Shown here: piece after piece, positions 21,780-32,540 of the stretch | Layout of the letters: every line of letters begins with the position of its first letter | Position numbering within the stretch: position 1 is the first letter of the stretch | Assembly (NCBI GenBank): GCA_004352715.1 | Contig: SCFE01000074.1 | Coordinates: 1,521,769 to 1,585,768, forward strand | Source: Hofstenia miamia | Lineage: Eukaryota > Xenacoelomorpha > Acoela | Direction of reading: 5' to 3' | DNA length: 64,000 bases | Notes under the pieces: generated by a model | Database searches by the model: none | What the model was told of the DNA's origin: nothing | Seen by the model: the letters and a program-made list of their open reading frames with translations, nothing else | Position numbers and translations under genes: made by a program

Positions 21780-22747
21780 TGTAGAATTGTGGGGGAGCTT
21801 TAGCTACTCTAGCAGTACTGGGTAACTCAAGAGTTTAGATTTAAGGTTGCAAAGTCTACCATAGCAGAGAGTGACCCAAATTCTAACAGAGAAAACATAC
21901 ATTGGTGGTTCACTGATTTTGCCAAACAAATACAGAATTCAATAAAGAACTCCAGCAGTGACCAATTCACACAGCATCACGCCAAATCCATATCTTTGAA
22001 GCCATCCTTACTCATCAAGGTGCTAATTGTGTGTCTCAAGTATTAATTTCTAGCTCAATAAACAATTTATCTCAGAGTTCTCTTATCTCAGCTCATGCAA
22101 ATAAACAATAAATAAAGGGCACATAATTACTGTGCATTCACATTCACCAACAGCATAGTATATTTGCAATGTGTTAAATATTAAGTGCATGTACAAATTG
22201 ATCAAATAAAACTTGTTATTCCCTACATGTAATCATAACCTAAAGTGACCATAATTCAGGCTGTCACTGTTAAGGAGCTATTTGTCACCCAGACCCAGTG
22301 CAGTTTCCTCCAAAATTGCCACTGGATCTTAAGCTATAATCATCATTACTAAATCTCTAATGATGAATCTAAAATGGGTTAGTAGATAATTAAATGAAAA
22401 AGATCAAATGCAGTTAAAGGAAGCTAAATTTATTGTGTGCTTCACTACAGTAAACTGAGATATTTATTACAAAATCTGTAACTTATTAACTGGATATTAT
22501 TTACAGTTTCAAAACACAATTTCCCTTGCAAAGTTAAAATGAGCAAATCACACGTAATTTGAACCAAGGGGACAAATACTAACACTATCAAATAACTATG
22601 CTCAAAAATACAAATTATTGACTTAAAAGAAATTGAAACAGATAGGTAGCAACAAATCATGAAATCAGGATGTGAAAAAGATGTAACACTATTTTCAGAG
22701 TGCTGAAATAATAAAATCAAAAAAAGGAGGCCCTGAGTAACTCTACA
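21780..22747 (-). mobile_element. LTR-F1, 5' LTR of the minus-strand F element
   Basis: 968 bp, in minus orientation TGTAGAGTTACTCAGGGCC...CCCACAATTCTACA, followed by the PBS. It repeats almost exactly at 22894-23859 because of the single-N duplication. Related LTRs are at 43612-44578, 44800-45703, 47562-48436 and 54112-55641. It is inserted just upstream of the gag start of the plus-strand K element. Confidence 0.85.
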
Positions 22748-23927
22748 ATACCTATTTGTTAATTACTAGTCAATTTGTGCCTAGCAAAGCTCCTTTGACA
22801 ACAGGAAGAAAAGTCATGCCAAAAACACATAAGAAGCAAAAAGCTGCTAGCCCTGAACAAATNTAATTGGTCCAGAATCACGTCAGGGTCACATGTAGAA
22901 TTGTGGGGGAGCTTTAGCTACTCTAGCAGTACTGGGTAACTCAAGAGTTTAAATCTAAGGTTGCAAAGTCTACCATAGCAGAGAGTGACCCAAATTCTAA
23001 CAGAGAAAACATACATTGGTGGTTCACTGATTTTGCCAAACAAATACAGAATTCAATAAAGAACTCCAGCAGTGACCAATTCACACAGCATCACGCCAAA
23101 TCCATATCTTTGAAGCCATCCTTACTCATCAAGGTGCTAATTGTGTGTCTCAAGTATTAATTTCTAGCTCAATAAACAATTTATCTCAGAGTTCTCTTAT
23201 CTCAGCTCATGCAAATAAACAATAAATAAAGGGCACATAATTACTGTGCATTCACATTCACCAACAGCATAGTATATTTGCAATGTGTTAAATATTAAGT
23301 GCATGTACAAATTGATCAAATAAAACTTGTTATTCCCTACATGTAATCATAACCTAAAGTGACCATAATTCAGGCTGTCACTGTTAAGGAGCTATTTGTC
23401 ACCCAGACCCAGTGCAGTTTCCTCCAAAATTGCCACTGGATCTTAAGCTATAATCATCATTACTAAATCTCTAATGATGAATCTAAAATGGGTTAGTAGA
23501 TAATTAAATGAAAAAGATCAAATGCAGTTAAAGGAAGCTAAATTTATTGTGTGCTTCACTACAGTAAACTGAGATATTTATTACAAAATCTGTAACTTAT
23601 TAACTGGATATTATTTACAGTTTCAAAACACAATTTCCCTTGCAAAGTTAAAATGAGCAAATCACACGTAATTTGAACCAAGGGGACAAATACTAACACT
23701 ATCAAATAACTATGCTCAAAAATACAAATTATTGACTTAAAAGAAATTGAAACAGATAGGTAGCAACAAATCATGAAATCAAAATGTGAAAAAGACACAA
23801 CACTATTTCAGAGTGCTGAAATAATAAAATCAAAAAAGGAGGCCCTGAGTGACTCTACAATACCTATTTGTTAATTACTAGTCAATTTGTGCCTAGCAAA
23901 GCTCCTTTGACAACAGGAAGAAAAGTC

Positions 23928-24370
23928 ATGCCAAAAACACATAAGAAGCAAAAAGCTGCTAGCCCTGAACAAATCAATCCAACTCCTTGATCACAATATG
24001 ATTCCCTCACAAAGAAAAAACTTGTCAAAAAAATTCTTTGCTTTGAAATTAAGTTAAAAAAATTAAAAGAAAAAAATCAAAATAATCCAAATTGAAAATT
24101 GTAAATGTATGGATGTGATACACCAGGAGAATTGAAACCTCCTAACTGAAATATCCATTTTAAAAGAACCTGAAGGGAAAATTTTGCAGCAATACAAATT
24201 TGTAGAAAAAAACCAACACCTCTTCAAAGATTTTGAAGAAATCAAAACCAAAATAAATGCCTACAAGCAGAAATCCAGATTATGCATGAGGAATGGTACA
24301 ACATAATTGAACACAATACTAACTTGCTAAAGCAAGTGGAAGATTGCAAAGATCACAATACTCAAGTTAC
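23928..24370 (+). pseudogene. K-element Gag N-terminal fragment
   Basis: Starts MPKTHKKQKAASPEQ, matching J Gag MPNTCSKKQ. It continues with Lys-rich, coiled-coil-like blocks (DSLTKKKLVKKILCFEIKLK) and several stops. The start codon lies about 70 bp from the F LTR inserted upstream. Near 24370 the sequence jumps straight to integrase, so capsid, protease, RT and RNase H are deleted. Confidence 0.6.
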
Positions 24371-25059
24371 CATCTGCATAATTTGACAAGAAGTGAAAAA
24401 CACCCACAGTTGAACAGTGTTGTGGAATGACTGTCACAAGTTAATTTGAGTTGCCCTTTACAAGCTGCCCTCTGCCCAAGCTTCCCACAAAGGTGAGCCC
24501 ACCCTTATCAATAATGTACCCAGGGTACCATGAGCCCACCTTAGAGAATTATGTCAAATCTATGGTGCACAAGCTGCAAGAAGTTCATTTCACCATCTGC
24601 TGCAACACCAATCAATCTGTTATATACCAGAAGCATAATTTCAACTGCAAACTGCATAGTGAGGCTCACAGACAAGGTGATAAAGTTCTTGCATATTTCC
24701 CTTGCCAAATTACTGATATGAATCAAGTGTGAAAGTTTGCTACAAATTGGCAAGGACTGTTTACAATTGTTAAGTTGCTCAACCACCATAAGTAGTTATT
24801 GATCAATGGGAAAGTTGCCCATTTCAAAAGGATCAAAATAGTCATACAAGATGTTGAGAATGTGATCATCAACACTAATAGTGAAGTTACACTAGTTGAC
24901 AATGGTACAAATGAATATGAGACTTATAATAACTTAACCAAATGTGAGGAGGATGACCTCACCAAAGTCAATTTCAATAACAATGTAATTGATAGTAGCA
25001 ACAGTACCACTACCCATATTTTACCTAAATGTAGGGTGAGAGAGAGAGAACTTATTTAG
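24371..25059 (+). pseudogene. K-element integrase end and Pol tail
   Basis: Reads HPQLNSVVE then TGA (24428) then LS, the catalytic-Glu block, where other copies have VVERLS. A second TGA at 24447 replaces Arg in LIRVAL. Then VSPPLSIMYPGYHEPTLENY, FNCKLHSEAHRQGDKVLAYF, NWQGLFTIVKLL, KVAHFKRIKIVIQDVENVI and the tail NNLTKCEEDDLTKVNF...THILPKCRVRE. It is a close relative of the C-element tail at 4887-5104. At least one TGA (24730) and frame changes make it inactive. Confidence 0.75.
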
Positions 25060-25249
25060 ATCATTTAAATACCCAAGATTGGGAACTCTATATATCTATG
25101 TTTAGTAAGCAAGCCTCAATAGTAGACAGGCAACTCAACCCCAGAATTGATGAGATGTCATGAGAACAGTCCCCATGATGAGCTGAGGAGAGCAGAACCA
25201 CCAAGAGAGGGAGACATCATTACAAGGACACTGGACACAGCACTCATGA

Positions 25250-25384
25250 CTATGTGGGGAGACAACACTCTCCATGTGAGCAAGATTTGAACAACTATGT
25301 GGGGAGCTAACACTCTCCACAGGAGCAGGCCTCAAGTGAATATGCAAGGAGACAACATTCCTTGCGTGAGCAAGAGGAGCATTT
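25250..25384 (+). repeat. 45-bp tandem repeat (3 units) at the pol/ORF3 junction of K
   Basis: CTATGTGGGGAG starts at 25250 and 25295, with a diverged third unit at 25340: an exact 45-bp period. The units read LCGExTLSxGA, 15 codons each. They are homologous in phase and sequence to the C-element array at 4586-4722; G keeps one unit (LCGETCIPM, about 29070-29035, minus). Confidence 0.75.
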
Positions 25385-25419
25385 AGAGTGTGTGCCTTTT
25401 TCTAAATTAGATATTGTAA

Positions 25420-26640
25420 ACATCAAGCCATGGCCCTTTGTCTGCTGAGTCTGCTAGTATTTGCTTGAAGAGTAATGAAGAACAAAGAAGAAAAATTTCA
25501 AAAGTTGGAGATGAGGTGCTACACCTGTATTTTATTGATACTCAGAAAGCAGAAAAATAGATTTGCAACAATATTTCCAAGAAGACTCAAAATATAATAC
25601 CTTTCATAATTGATGCAGAGAGGAGGCCAAAGATAAATGCAATAATCTGTTATGATTAGAAGATTCACAGAGGACACTAAATTCCCATTCTTCAATTCTG
25701 AATAGGGTGTACCACCCATCTTATCAAGAGAGAGCCTGGATCCATTCATCAGTTTTTGGAGTTGTTGCATCATTACAACATTCCTACAAGATGGCAAGAT
25801 TGTCCCATTATTAGTTTCAGAGCAAACCATGTGCTTGCCAGAGCAGTTTCACTGATAGGAGGAACTATTAGCCTCACCTTCTATCAAGGTCTCTTCTGCA
25901 ACTAAAGCTTGATTGAGGTGTTAATCTTGAAAAGTTTTCTAATGCCATCACTTTGCCTCAGCCCACAACCACCTGGTCAATTACCAAAAACAAGTGCATC
26001 CTAATTATCAGATGCCAACCTGGGGAGTTTACAGAAAAGCTAGCTATTGCAGAACAGATCATTGAGCCAAACAAAGACAATGATATACTAGGTCTAATGA
26101 AATGGTGCCTAACTGAGATGTTTCTAAAGAAGACCTTGTGCTTCTACAATTGCCTTGGCGCCAAATAGCCTTGGATGCAGAATGCATGACTGCTCATGTC
26201 CACATCCCCCCTTGCAAGTTAATAAGTTAAGAAGTCATCGCCTATAAAACATCTTCTGGGACACTATCAGAGAAGTGAAGATGAACTAACCCATGACAAT
26301 AGGAACCACCATGCTTAGCAAGAAAGTTGAATTCTGTCAGGTTGAAGCCAATTCAGAGAAGAATAACTTGCCTTGCATCCTGCCACCATGCCTCATGACA
26401 CTACTTATTCTGCCTTCCTGGAGGATGTGAAAGGGCCACAAAAAGATGTCTGCTCACCTCTAAGACAAGATTTACTATGTCTCCACATTTGCTGAAATTA
26501 ACAAGGCCATGCAAACTACAAATACAAGGAAGTACAAAACAAATTACTTGCAGGTGGCAATTCTGAACATGTCTTTATTGACAGAAAACTCCCTTTGGGT
26601 AACTACTTCATCCTTGAATTGCAAAAATCTAATCTTTGGC
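25420..26640 (+). pseudogene. K-element ORF3 (N-terminal and middle parts)
   Basis: Plus-strand ORF3 copy. NEEQRRKISKVGDEVLHLYF (about 25475), IIPFIIDAERRPKINAIICYD (about 25600), WSITKNKCILIIRCQPGEF and NDILGLMKWCLTEMF (25975-26130), VLLQLPWRQIALDAECMTAH (about 26140-26195), and LAGGNSEHVFIDRKL (about 26545-26590) line up in order with the G ORF3. Stops and frame changes are frequent and part of the N-terminal third is missing. It ends where the minus-strand G ORF3 ends, so two ORF3 genes meet tail to tail. Confidence 0.7.
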
Positions 26641-28951
26641 ATTCTATTGCTAACAGGACAATTCCTTTGTAAATTATTTAAATGTCTTGTGAAAGTGTCA
26701 TAAAATTTCTCATAGAGCCAAAGACCCTTGAGGGCAATCATCAGCGTCATCATGGCATCTGTATCAGAAGTGTGGGCGTCTTCAGCGCTAATCTCTGTAT
26801 CCAGATAGAAGTGTATGAACACCTGCCTCAAGGAACCCATTGTGGTCACATGGTCAATGAACAGTGAGCAGTATTCCTGGACCTGACTGAGAGTCATTTG
26901 TTCTGGGTCAGACACATTCACTCTTATCATTGTTATAATCTCTATCCTTTTTGTGACATCATAATACCAGGTGATATTCTCCACATTATTGATCCACATC
27001 AAGTCCCCAGCCACTTGAAAAAGAATAAGCACACAAGGCTGTAAGTTTGCAATTTTTTCATGGATTGTTCGTAGCTGTGTGTGCACTGGTAGACCACGCA
27101 TGAATATGTCTGTTATGGTGAGCTTGCCATTGATAAAGACGCGTTCAGGATTTCCTCCTGCAATAAGTTTTTCTCTGATGACTTTGTACTCCCCCATGTG
27201 AGTGGCTTTAATCACTTTGGGCTTACTATTCACAAAGTTGTCCTTATCAGATAGATGAGCTGCTACTCTCTTCTTTGGTTTTCTTACCCTCCATTTCGGT
27301 TGTATCAGGGGTGTCTCAATAGTAGGTGGAGGATTGCACAAGAGATTTGAGATCTTTATCTTCTTTTCAAAATCACTGAATCCTGCAGTAGAGGCCAAGG
27401 TGGCAGTTCTGATAGTTACTGGGTAGTTTATCCTTGTGTCTTTTATTGTGTCCCAAAATTTTTCTCTTAATCCTTTCTGTCTGAGGTATTCTATCTGTTG
27501 ATTAGAGATGCGCACATGGGCCATGGTGCATTCCACATCCAGAGCTACATGTCGCCCTGGGGACTGCAGAATGACCAACTCCTCCTTGGTGAACATTTCA
27601 GTCAAACACCATTTCATTAATGAAAGAACATCATTATCACGACAATCAATCAAGACTCTCTGTTGGACAGTGAGTTCATCTAGAAACTCACTAGGCTTGT
27701 GTTCGACCATAAGTATGCATTTGTCCTCAGTGACCGACCATTGAGGTGAGGGCTTGGGGGATATAGCCTTCCCGCCGAATTTTTCCAAGTTGACTTTTTC
27801 AATTAGCTCACGGATGTGGGGTGACATTTGTACCACTGAGGATGCTAGTAGCTCCTCCTCTCTGTAGAACTGCTCAGGCGTCTGCATCACCTGGTCAAAA
27901 ATAGTGATGGGAATGATCTTTCCCTCTTTGTTGACGTGCTGAGCTGATTCAATAAACTGCCCATAACCACATTCTGGATATTTCAGTTGGTGTGAGTGGA
28001 AGAAAGATTCAGTTTTTTCAGGGATGTCGTGCCTGTGAATCCTGTCCAGGAATTGATGAGTAGAGCCTGGCAGTCATTCCACAAAGCGTCTGGTGCTCAT
28101 TGGGGCGTTCTCTGAGTAATTGTGTGAGGGGCTGACTATATCCAGACGGGGCCAATCGGACTCAGGGTTAAAATCAGCCTTAAGGTTGGACCATATGGTG
28201 TGGATCTTGGTTAGTGTTTGTTCAATTTGTGCAAACGCAAAACTCACACACATATCAGTTACTGTGAGGAGAGATGGGGTGTTTGGATCTGTCACCTCTA
28301 AGGTTTGTGCCTGAAGAATAACGTCAATGACAAGTTTCTGATCAACAGCCAAATGATGCAATGGTACTTGCTGGCATAGTAGCAAATCTATGAAGAGGAG
28401 CCTAGTTACAGGTAGTTGACTCACAGTGTGCAATGAAAGCAGGAGGTAGTCATCTTTAGACAAAATCAAAAAGTTTTCCATCTGAAAGTGTAAGTTTTTG
28501 ATGGTTTCTGGTACTGTGTCCTCGTACTCATCTCTAAAATATCATGATAAGGCATATGCCCTCTACTTTTGCTATGCGGTATGCTATTTCTATCTGTTCC
28601 ATAATGTCATCCATCTGTATCTCATGTACCCTTAAAAAGTCCTTCCATCATTCTCGAATCATAGCAGATAATAGTGTTTACATTAGGGTGACGAGAAGCA
28701 TCTATGACAAATGGGATAGCATCAATGGAACAATTCATTTCATGCCCATTGTATATTCAACAGAGTTGATCTTTTGTTTCATCAGATATGTTGTCGCGTG
28801 TTATAGCAGTGGCTTTCCTCATAGCTATGTAATAATGGTGAAGGGTTTCATCACCAACTCTGGAAATTTTTCTTCTTCTTTCTTCATTTTTCTGCGACCT
28901 AACAGTAGAAGTTGCTGTGGATGAGGTCGAGGGGGCTATCAAGTCACTCAA
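26544..28951 (-). CDS. G-element ORF3, third gene of a Ty3/gypsy-type element, function unknown
   Basis: About 800 codons on the minus strand between pol and the (missing) 3' LTR, the best preserved ORF3 in the window. An N-terminal Ser/Thr-rich start precedes RSQKNEERRRKISRVGDE (28900), then PFVIDASRHPNVNTIICYDS plus RMMEGLF (28700-28640). The segment 28481-28074 is open to a TGA. From 27890 to 26544, 448 codons are open: VTEDKCILMVEHKPSEF, LSLMKWCLTEMFTKEEL, ALDVECTMAHVRI, KFWDTIKDTRINYPVTI, IQPKWRVRKPKKR, ERVFINGKLTITDIF, and CVLILFQVAGDLM followed by RIEIITMIRVN and AEDAHTSDTDAM. There is a TAG at about 28545, the TGA at 28074, and a frame change upstream. No signal peptide, membrane helix or furin-like site is visible, so it is not envelope-like. 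GxND is VAGD and DxxH is EDAH here, so any SGNH-type activity would be lost in this copy. The last ~40 codons overlap K sequence and may be read-through. Confidence 0.72.
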
Positions 28952-31407
28952 CTGGGGGTGTTTGGGGTGTTTACAATTTGTAACTCACTAAAAGGTGTTC
29001 TAGGTTTATAAGTTTTTAATGAAGGGGTAGCCAACTCCTCTCACACACATGGGGATACATGTCTCTCCACATAGGGGCAAGATGTTGAGGGAGTCATCAC
29101 GGTTGCTTTCTCCTCTCTGAGTCGTGGAGTTAAGTGTTGCCCACACAGAATCAGATTCTCCTCAGCACCATTGTTGCGTCCTCTTTTCCTTGTGTGTGCC
29201 TCAACAAGCTTCTCAGCTAATGCGGCTACTTTCCATCCTCCTTACTCAACAACGGGATGGTGGAGCTGGCGACTCACGTTTTTGACTGTTTGTATTCATT
29301 CCTAAATAGAGTTATAAGATTTAAATCCCAAATGCTGGGATCATAAGCATGAGTAGTTCTCGCCCTTCATTGGGGGAGCTTACGTGTTTCAAAATTGTCA
29401 GAGGTATTATTATCATAATTATAATTGGTGTCAGAAAAATCATCTTCAGAAAAACTATTTCAATTGTCATACTTTTCATACGTATCAACACCGTTATCTA
29501 CTAATGTAAATTTGTTGTTATCATCTACTATAACATTCTCTATATCTTTTATAGCTCATTTGAGCCTTTGAAAATGTACTGTTTTACCATTGTTTAAAGT
29601 ATAAGTATTATGGTCAAGCACTTTTTCTATAGTAAAAGGACCTTGCCAAACGTTTGCAAGTTTTTGTACCTGACTACTATCAGTTGTAACCTGAGGAAGA
29701 TAAGCAAAAACCTGATTGCCACATTTATGCGGCTCTCCATATATCTTCTTGTTAAAGGTCTTCTTTTGCCTTATGCTAGGATTGATTTGTGTTATGGTAA
29801 GGTGAATTTGTTGCATATCCTGAATTAATCAATTAACATAACTTTCTGTGCTGTGCTCTACATACTTTGGGAACATCATCGTTAAGGACATGGAGGCTTC
29901 ATGACTGAACATTGCTTTAAAGGGGCTCACGCCCATGGTCGTATGAACTGACGTGTTGTGAAAATATTCGACACATTCGATGACTCTCCTCCAATGTTTT
30001 CAGGCTGCATGTGATAAAGCAACTCGAATTAATTTTATAAGGGTTCGATTTAAGCATTCCACTAAGCCGTTCACTTGATGGTGATAGGCAGTGGTTAATT
30101 CGTGGACAACTTCTAGTTCCTTCATTAAGGCATGCAAGAGATTGCCCTCAAACTGAGGGCCTTGATCAGAAANTCAAGTCACTCAACTGGGGGTGTTTGG
30201 GGTGTTTACAATTTGTAACTCACTAAAAGGTGTTCTAGGTTTATAAGTTTTTAATGAAGGGGTAGCCAACTCCTCTCACGCACATGGGGATACATGTCTC
30301 TCCACATAGGGGCAAGATGTTGAGGGAGTCATCACGGTTGCTTTCTCCTCTCTGAGTCGTGGAGTTAAGTGTTGCCCACACAGAATCAGATTCTCCTCAG
30401 CACCATTGTTGCGTCCTCTTTTCCTTGTGTGTGCCTCAACAAGCTTCTCAGCTAATGCGGCTACTTTCCATCCTCCTTACTCAACAACGGGATGGTGGAG
30501 CTGGCGACTCACGTTTTTGACTGTTTGTATTCATTCCTAAATAGAGTTATAAGATTTAAATCCCAAATGCTGGGATCATAAGCATGAGTAGTTCTCGCCC
30601 TTCATTGGGGGAGCTTACGTGTTTCAAAATTGTCAGAGGTATTATTATCATAATTATAATTGGTGTCAGAAAAATCATCTTCAGAAAAACTATTTCAATT
30701 GTCATACTTTTCATACGTATCAACACCGTTATCTACTAATGTAAATTTGTTGTTATCATCTACTATAACATTCTCTATATCTTTTATAGCTCATTTGAGC
30801 CTTTGAAAATGTACTGTTTTACCATTGTTTAAAGTATAAGTATTATGGTCAAGCACTTTTTCTATAGTAAAAGGACCTTGCCAAACGTTTGCAAGTTTTT
30901 GTACCTGACTACTATCAGTTGTAACCTGAGGAAGATAAGCAAAAACCTGATTGCCACATTTATGCGGCTCTCCATATATCTTCTTGTTAAAGGTCTTCTT
31001 TTGCCTTATGCTAGGATTGATTTGTGTTATGGTAAGGTGAATTTGTTGCATATCCTGAATTAATCAATTAACATAACTTTCTGTGCTGTGCTCTACATAC
31101 TTTGGGAACATCATCGTTAAGGACATGGAGGCTTCATGACTGAACATTGCTTTAAAGGGGCTCACGCCCATGGTCGTATGAACTGACGTGTTGTGAAAAT
31201 ATTCGACACATTCGATGACTCTCCTCCAATGTTTTCAGGCTGCATGTGATAAAGCAACTCGAATTAATTTTATAAGGGTTCGATTTAAGCATTCCACTAA
31301 GCCGTTCACTTGATGGTGATAGGCAGTGGTTAATTCGTGGACAACTTCTAGTTCCTTCATTAAGGCATGCAAGAGATTGCCCTCAAACTGAGGGCCTTGA
31401 TCAGAAA
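28939..31407. repeat. 1.23-kb block repeated across a single N at 30173
   Basis: 28939-30172 and 30174-31407 are almost identical (CACACAC/CACGCAC near 29045). The first copy stops at GATCAGAAA before the N, while the second continues. It duplicates the pol tail of G and is best read as an assembly artefact. Confidence 0.88.
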
Positions 31408-32030
31408 CTAACTTTTGCATGGGTCCATACTTCAAAATCCATTCTTTCACTATCTTGTCAGCATCTTTCTCCGCCATTGTACTGTTTAATGGAATCATTT
31501 GGGCAAACTTGGTAAAGTTGTCAACCATTACAAGTATGTACTGGAAACCCTCATTGTCCCTCGATAACTGCTCAAGGTTGATGTGGACTAACTCGTTAGG
31601 GCTCTCTGCTGCCCGAGATTCGAGCTTGGCTCTCTGTTGAGGAAAGTGGTTAATGTTGTTTAGTAAGCATTTCTTGCATTTATCTATTACATCAGTAATG
31701 GTAGCTCTTATACCTGTAGTGACATATTGGGAGTTGAAGGTTTTTTCAGTTTGAAGGATACCTAAATGTCCTCTTTCATGGACTCAGCATACAAGATCCC
31801 TCTTAAAATATTCAGGATGGCGAGTTGGCTGTTGTGCTTGCTCTTAACATACAGTAAACCATTCTCATTGGTTTGCCAATTATAGCGGTTGAAATACTGA
31901 TTTACTTCCAGAGAAGTAGGGAAATAGGGATCCTTCATCCTCCTCATGATCTGATCTAAAATCCAATCGTGATGTTGATAACAAATTATCTCTCTTCTTC
32001 TGAAATCTCTTCTCTTACAAGTATAGCAAG
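29250..32030 (-). pseudogene. G-element integrase (tail duplicated by assembly)
   Basis: Minus strand. The zinc-binding region has HERGHLG with a TGA at 31784 in the preceding LV(x)xVHE block, and KCKKC (about 31680). The core holds MVDNFTKFAQM (first Asp), LVSDQGPQFEGN (second Asp) and VNGLVECLNRTL (Glu), all present at 31528-31235. The C-terminal part includes KIYGEPHKCGNQVFAY, WQGPFTIEKVLDHNTYTLNNG (GPY/F-like), and a tail ending YDPSIWDLNLITLF. A TGA at 29556 replaces Arg in FQRLKR. The catalytic triad looks complete, but several stops kill the copy. Confidence 0.87.
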
Positions 32031-32540
32031 GATGGGTTTTCCATTACGATTGGTGTTAATCTCAGGTATCAATTGATATTCAGTATGAGGAATGAAGGAG
32101 AATGGAACCTTTTCCCCATTGGGCTTCTTGAGGTCTCTCTTGTAACTTGGTAGGGCAGTCCAATAGTTGGCATTTAGATGGAGCCGACCAGGGTGGTGCC
32201 GGATTGAGAATGAGAAGTCATTTAAATACTTGATCCATCAAGCAACTGTGTTTGATTTATCACCGCTGAATTTCTTAAGCCAGGCAAGGGCACTGTTGTC
32301 TGTATGCATGACAAATCTGCGTCCCAAGATAAATTATCAGAATTTTTTCAGTGACTCAACTAAGGCAAGCATTTCACACTTTGTTGCTCCATAATTTCTT
32401 TCCAACACTTGGAGTTTCCTGCTAAAGTATTGGACAGGACTTTCAATTCCATCAATGTCTTGGCTCAATATTCCACTTATCGCTATGGTGCTTGCATCAC
32501 AGTCAACTATAAAGTCCTTTGTATAACCAGGAGTATTCAA
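32031..32540 (-). pseudogene. G-element RNase H domain
   Basis: FIVDCDASTIAISGILSQ (about 32515-32465) carries the first catalytic Asp. PVQYFSRKLQVLERNYGATK then CEMLALVESLKKF follows, and after TGA-TAA (about 32338) HTDNSALAWLKKFSGDKSN. TGA at 32238 stands before WIKYL. The chain then runs into the connection to integrase (TALPSYKRDLKK). Compared with J, which has DCGAS, this copy keeps DCDAS. Confidence 0.85.

Larger units (their letters stand above)
21750..23974. repeat. 1.11-kb block repeated across a single N at 22863
   Basis: 21750-22862 recurs as 22864-23974 with only a few base differences. The first copy stops mid-word at the N, while the second copy continues beyond the shared end. 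A false tandem duplication from unmerged contig ends or haplotypes is the simplest reading. Confidence 0.85.

Noticed and set aside
22445-22720. 91-codon minus ORF within LTR-F
   Set aside because: Found only within the LTR and repeated because the block is duplicated; no protein-like conservation in the H LTRs.
26544-28951. ORF3 as a retroviral envelope gene
   Set aside because: Position fits, but no signal peptide, membrane anchor, cleavage site or cysteine pattern was found in any copy.
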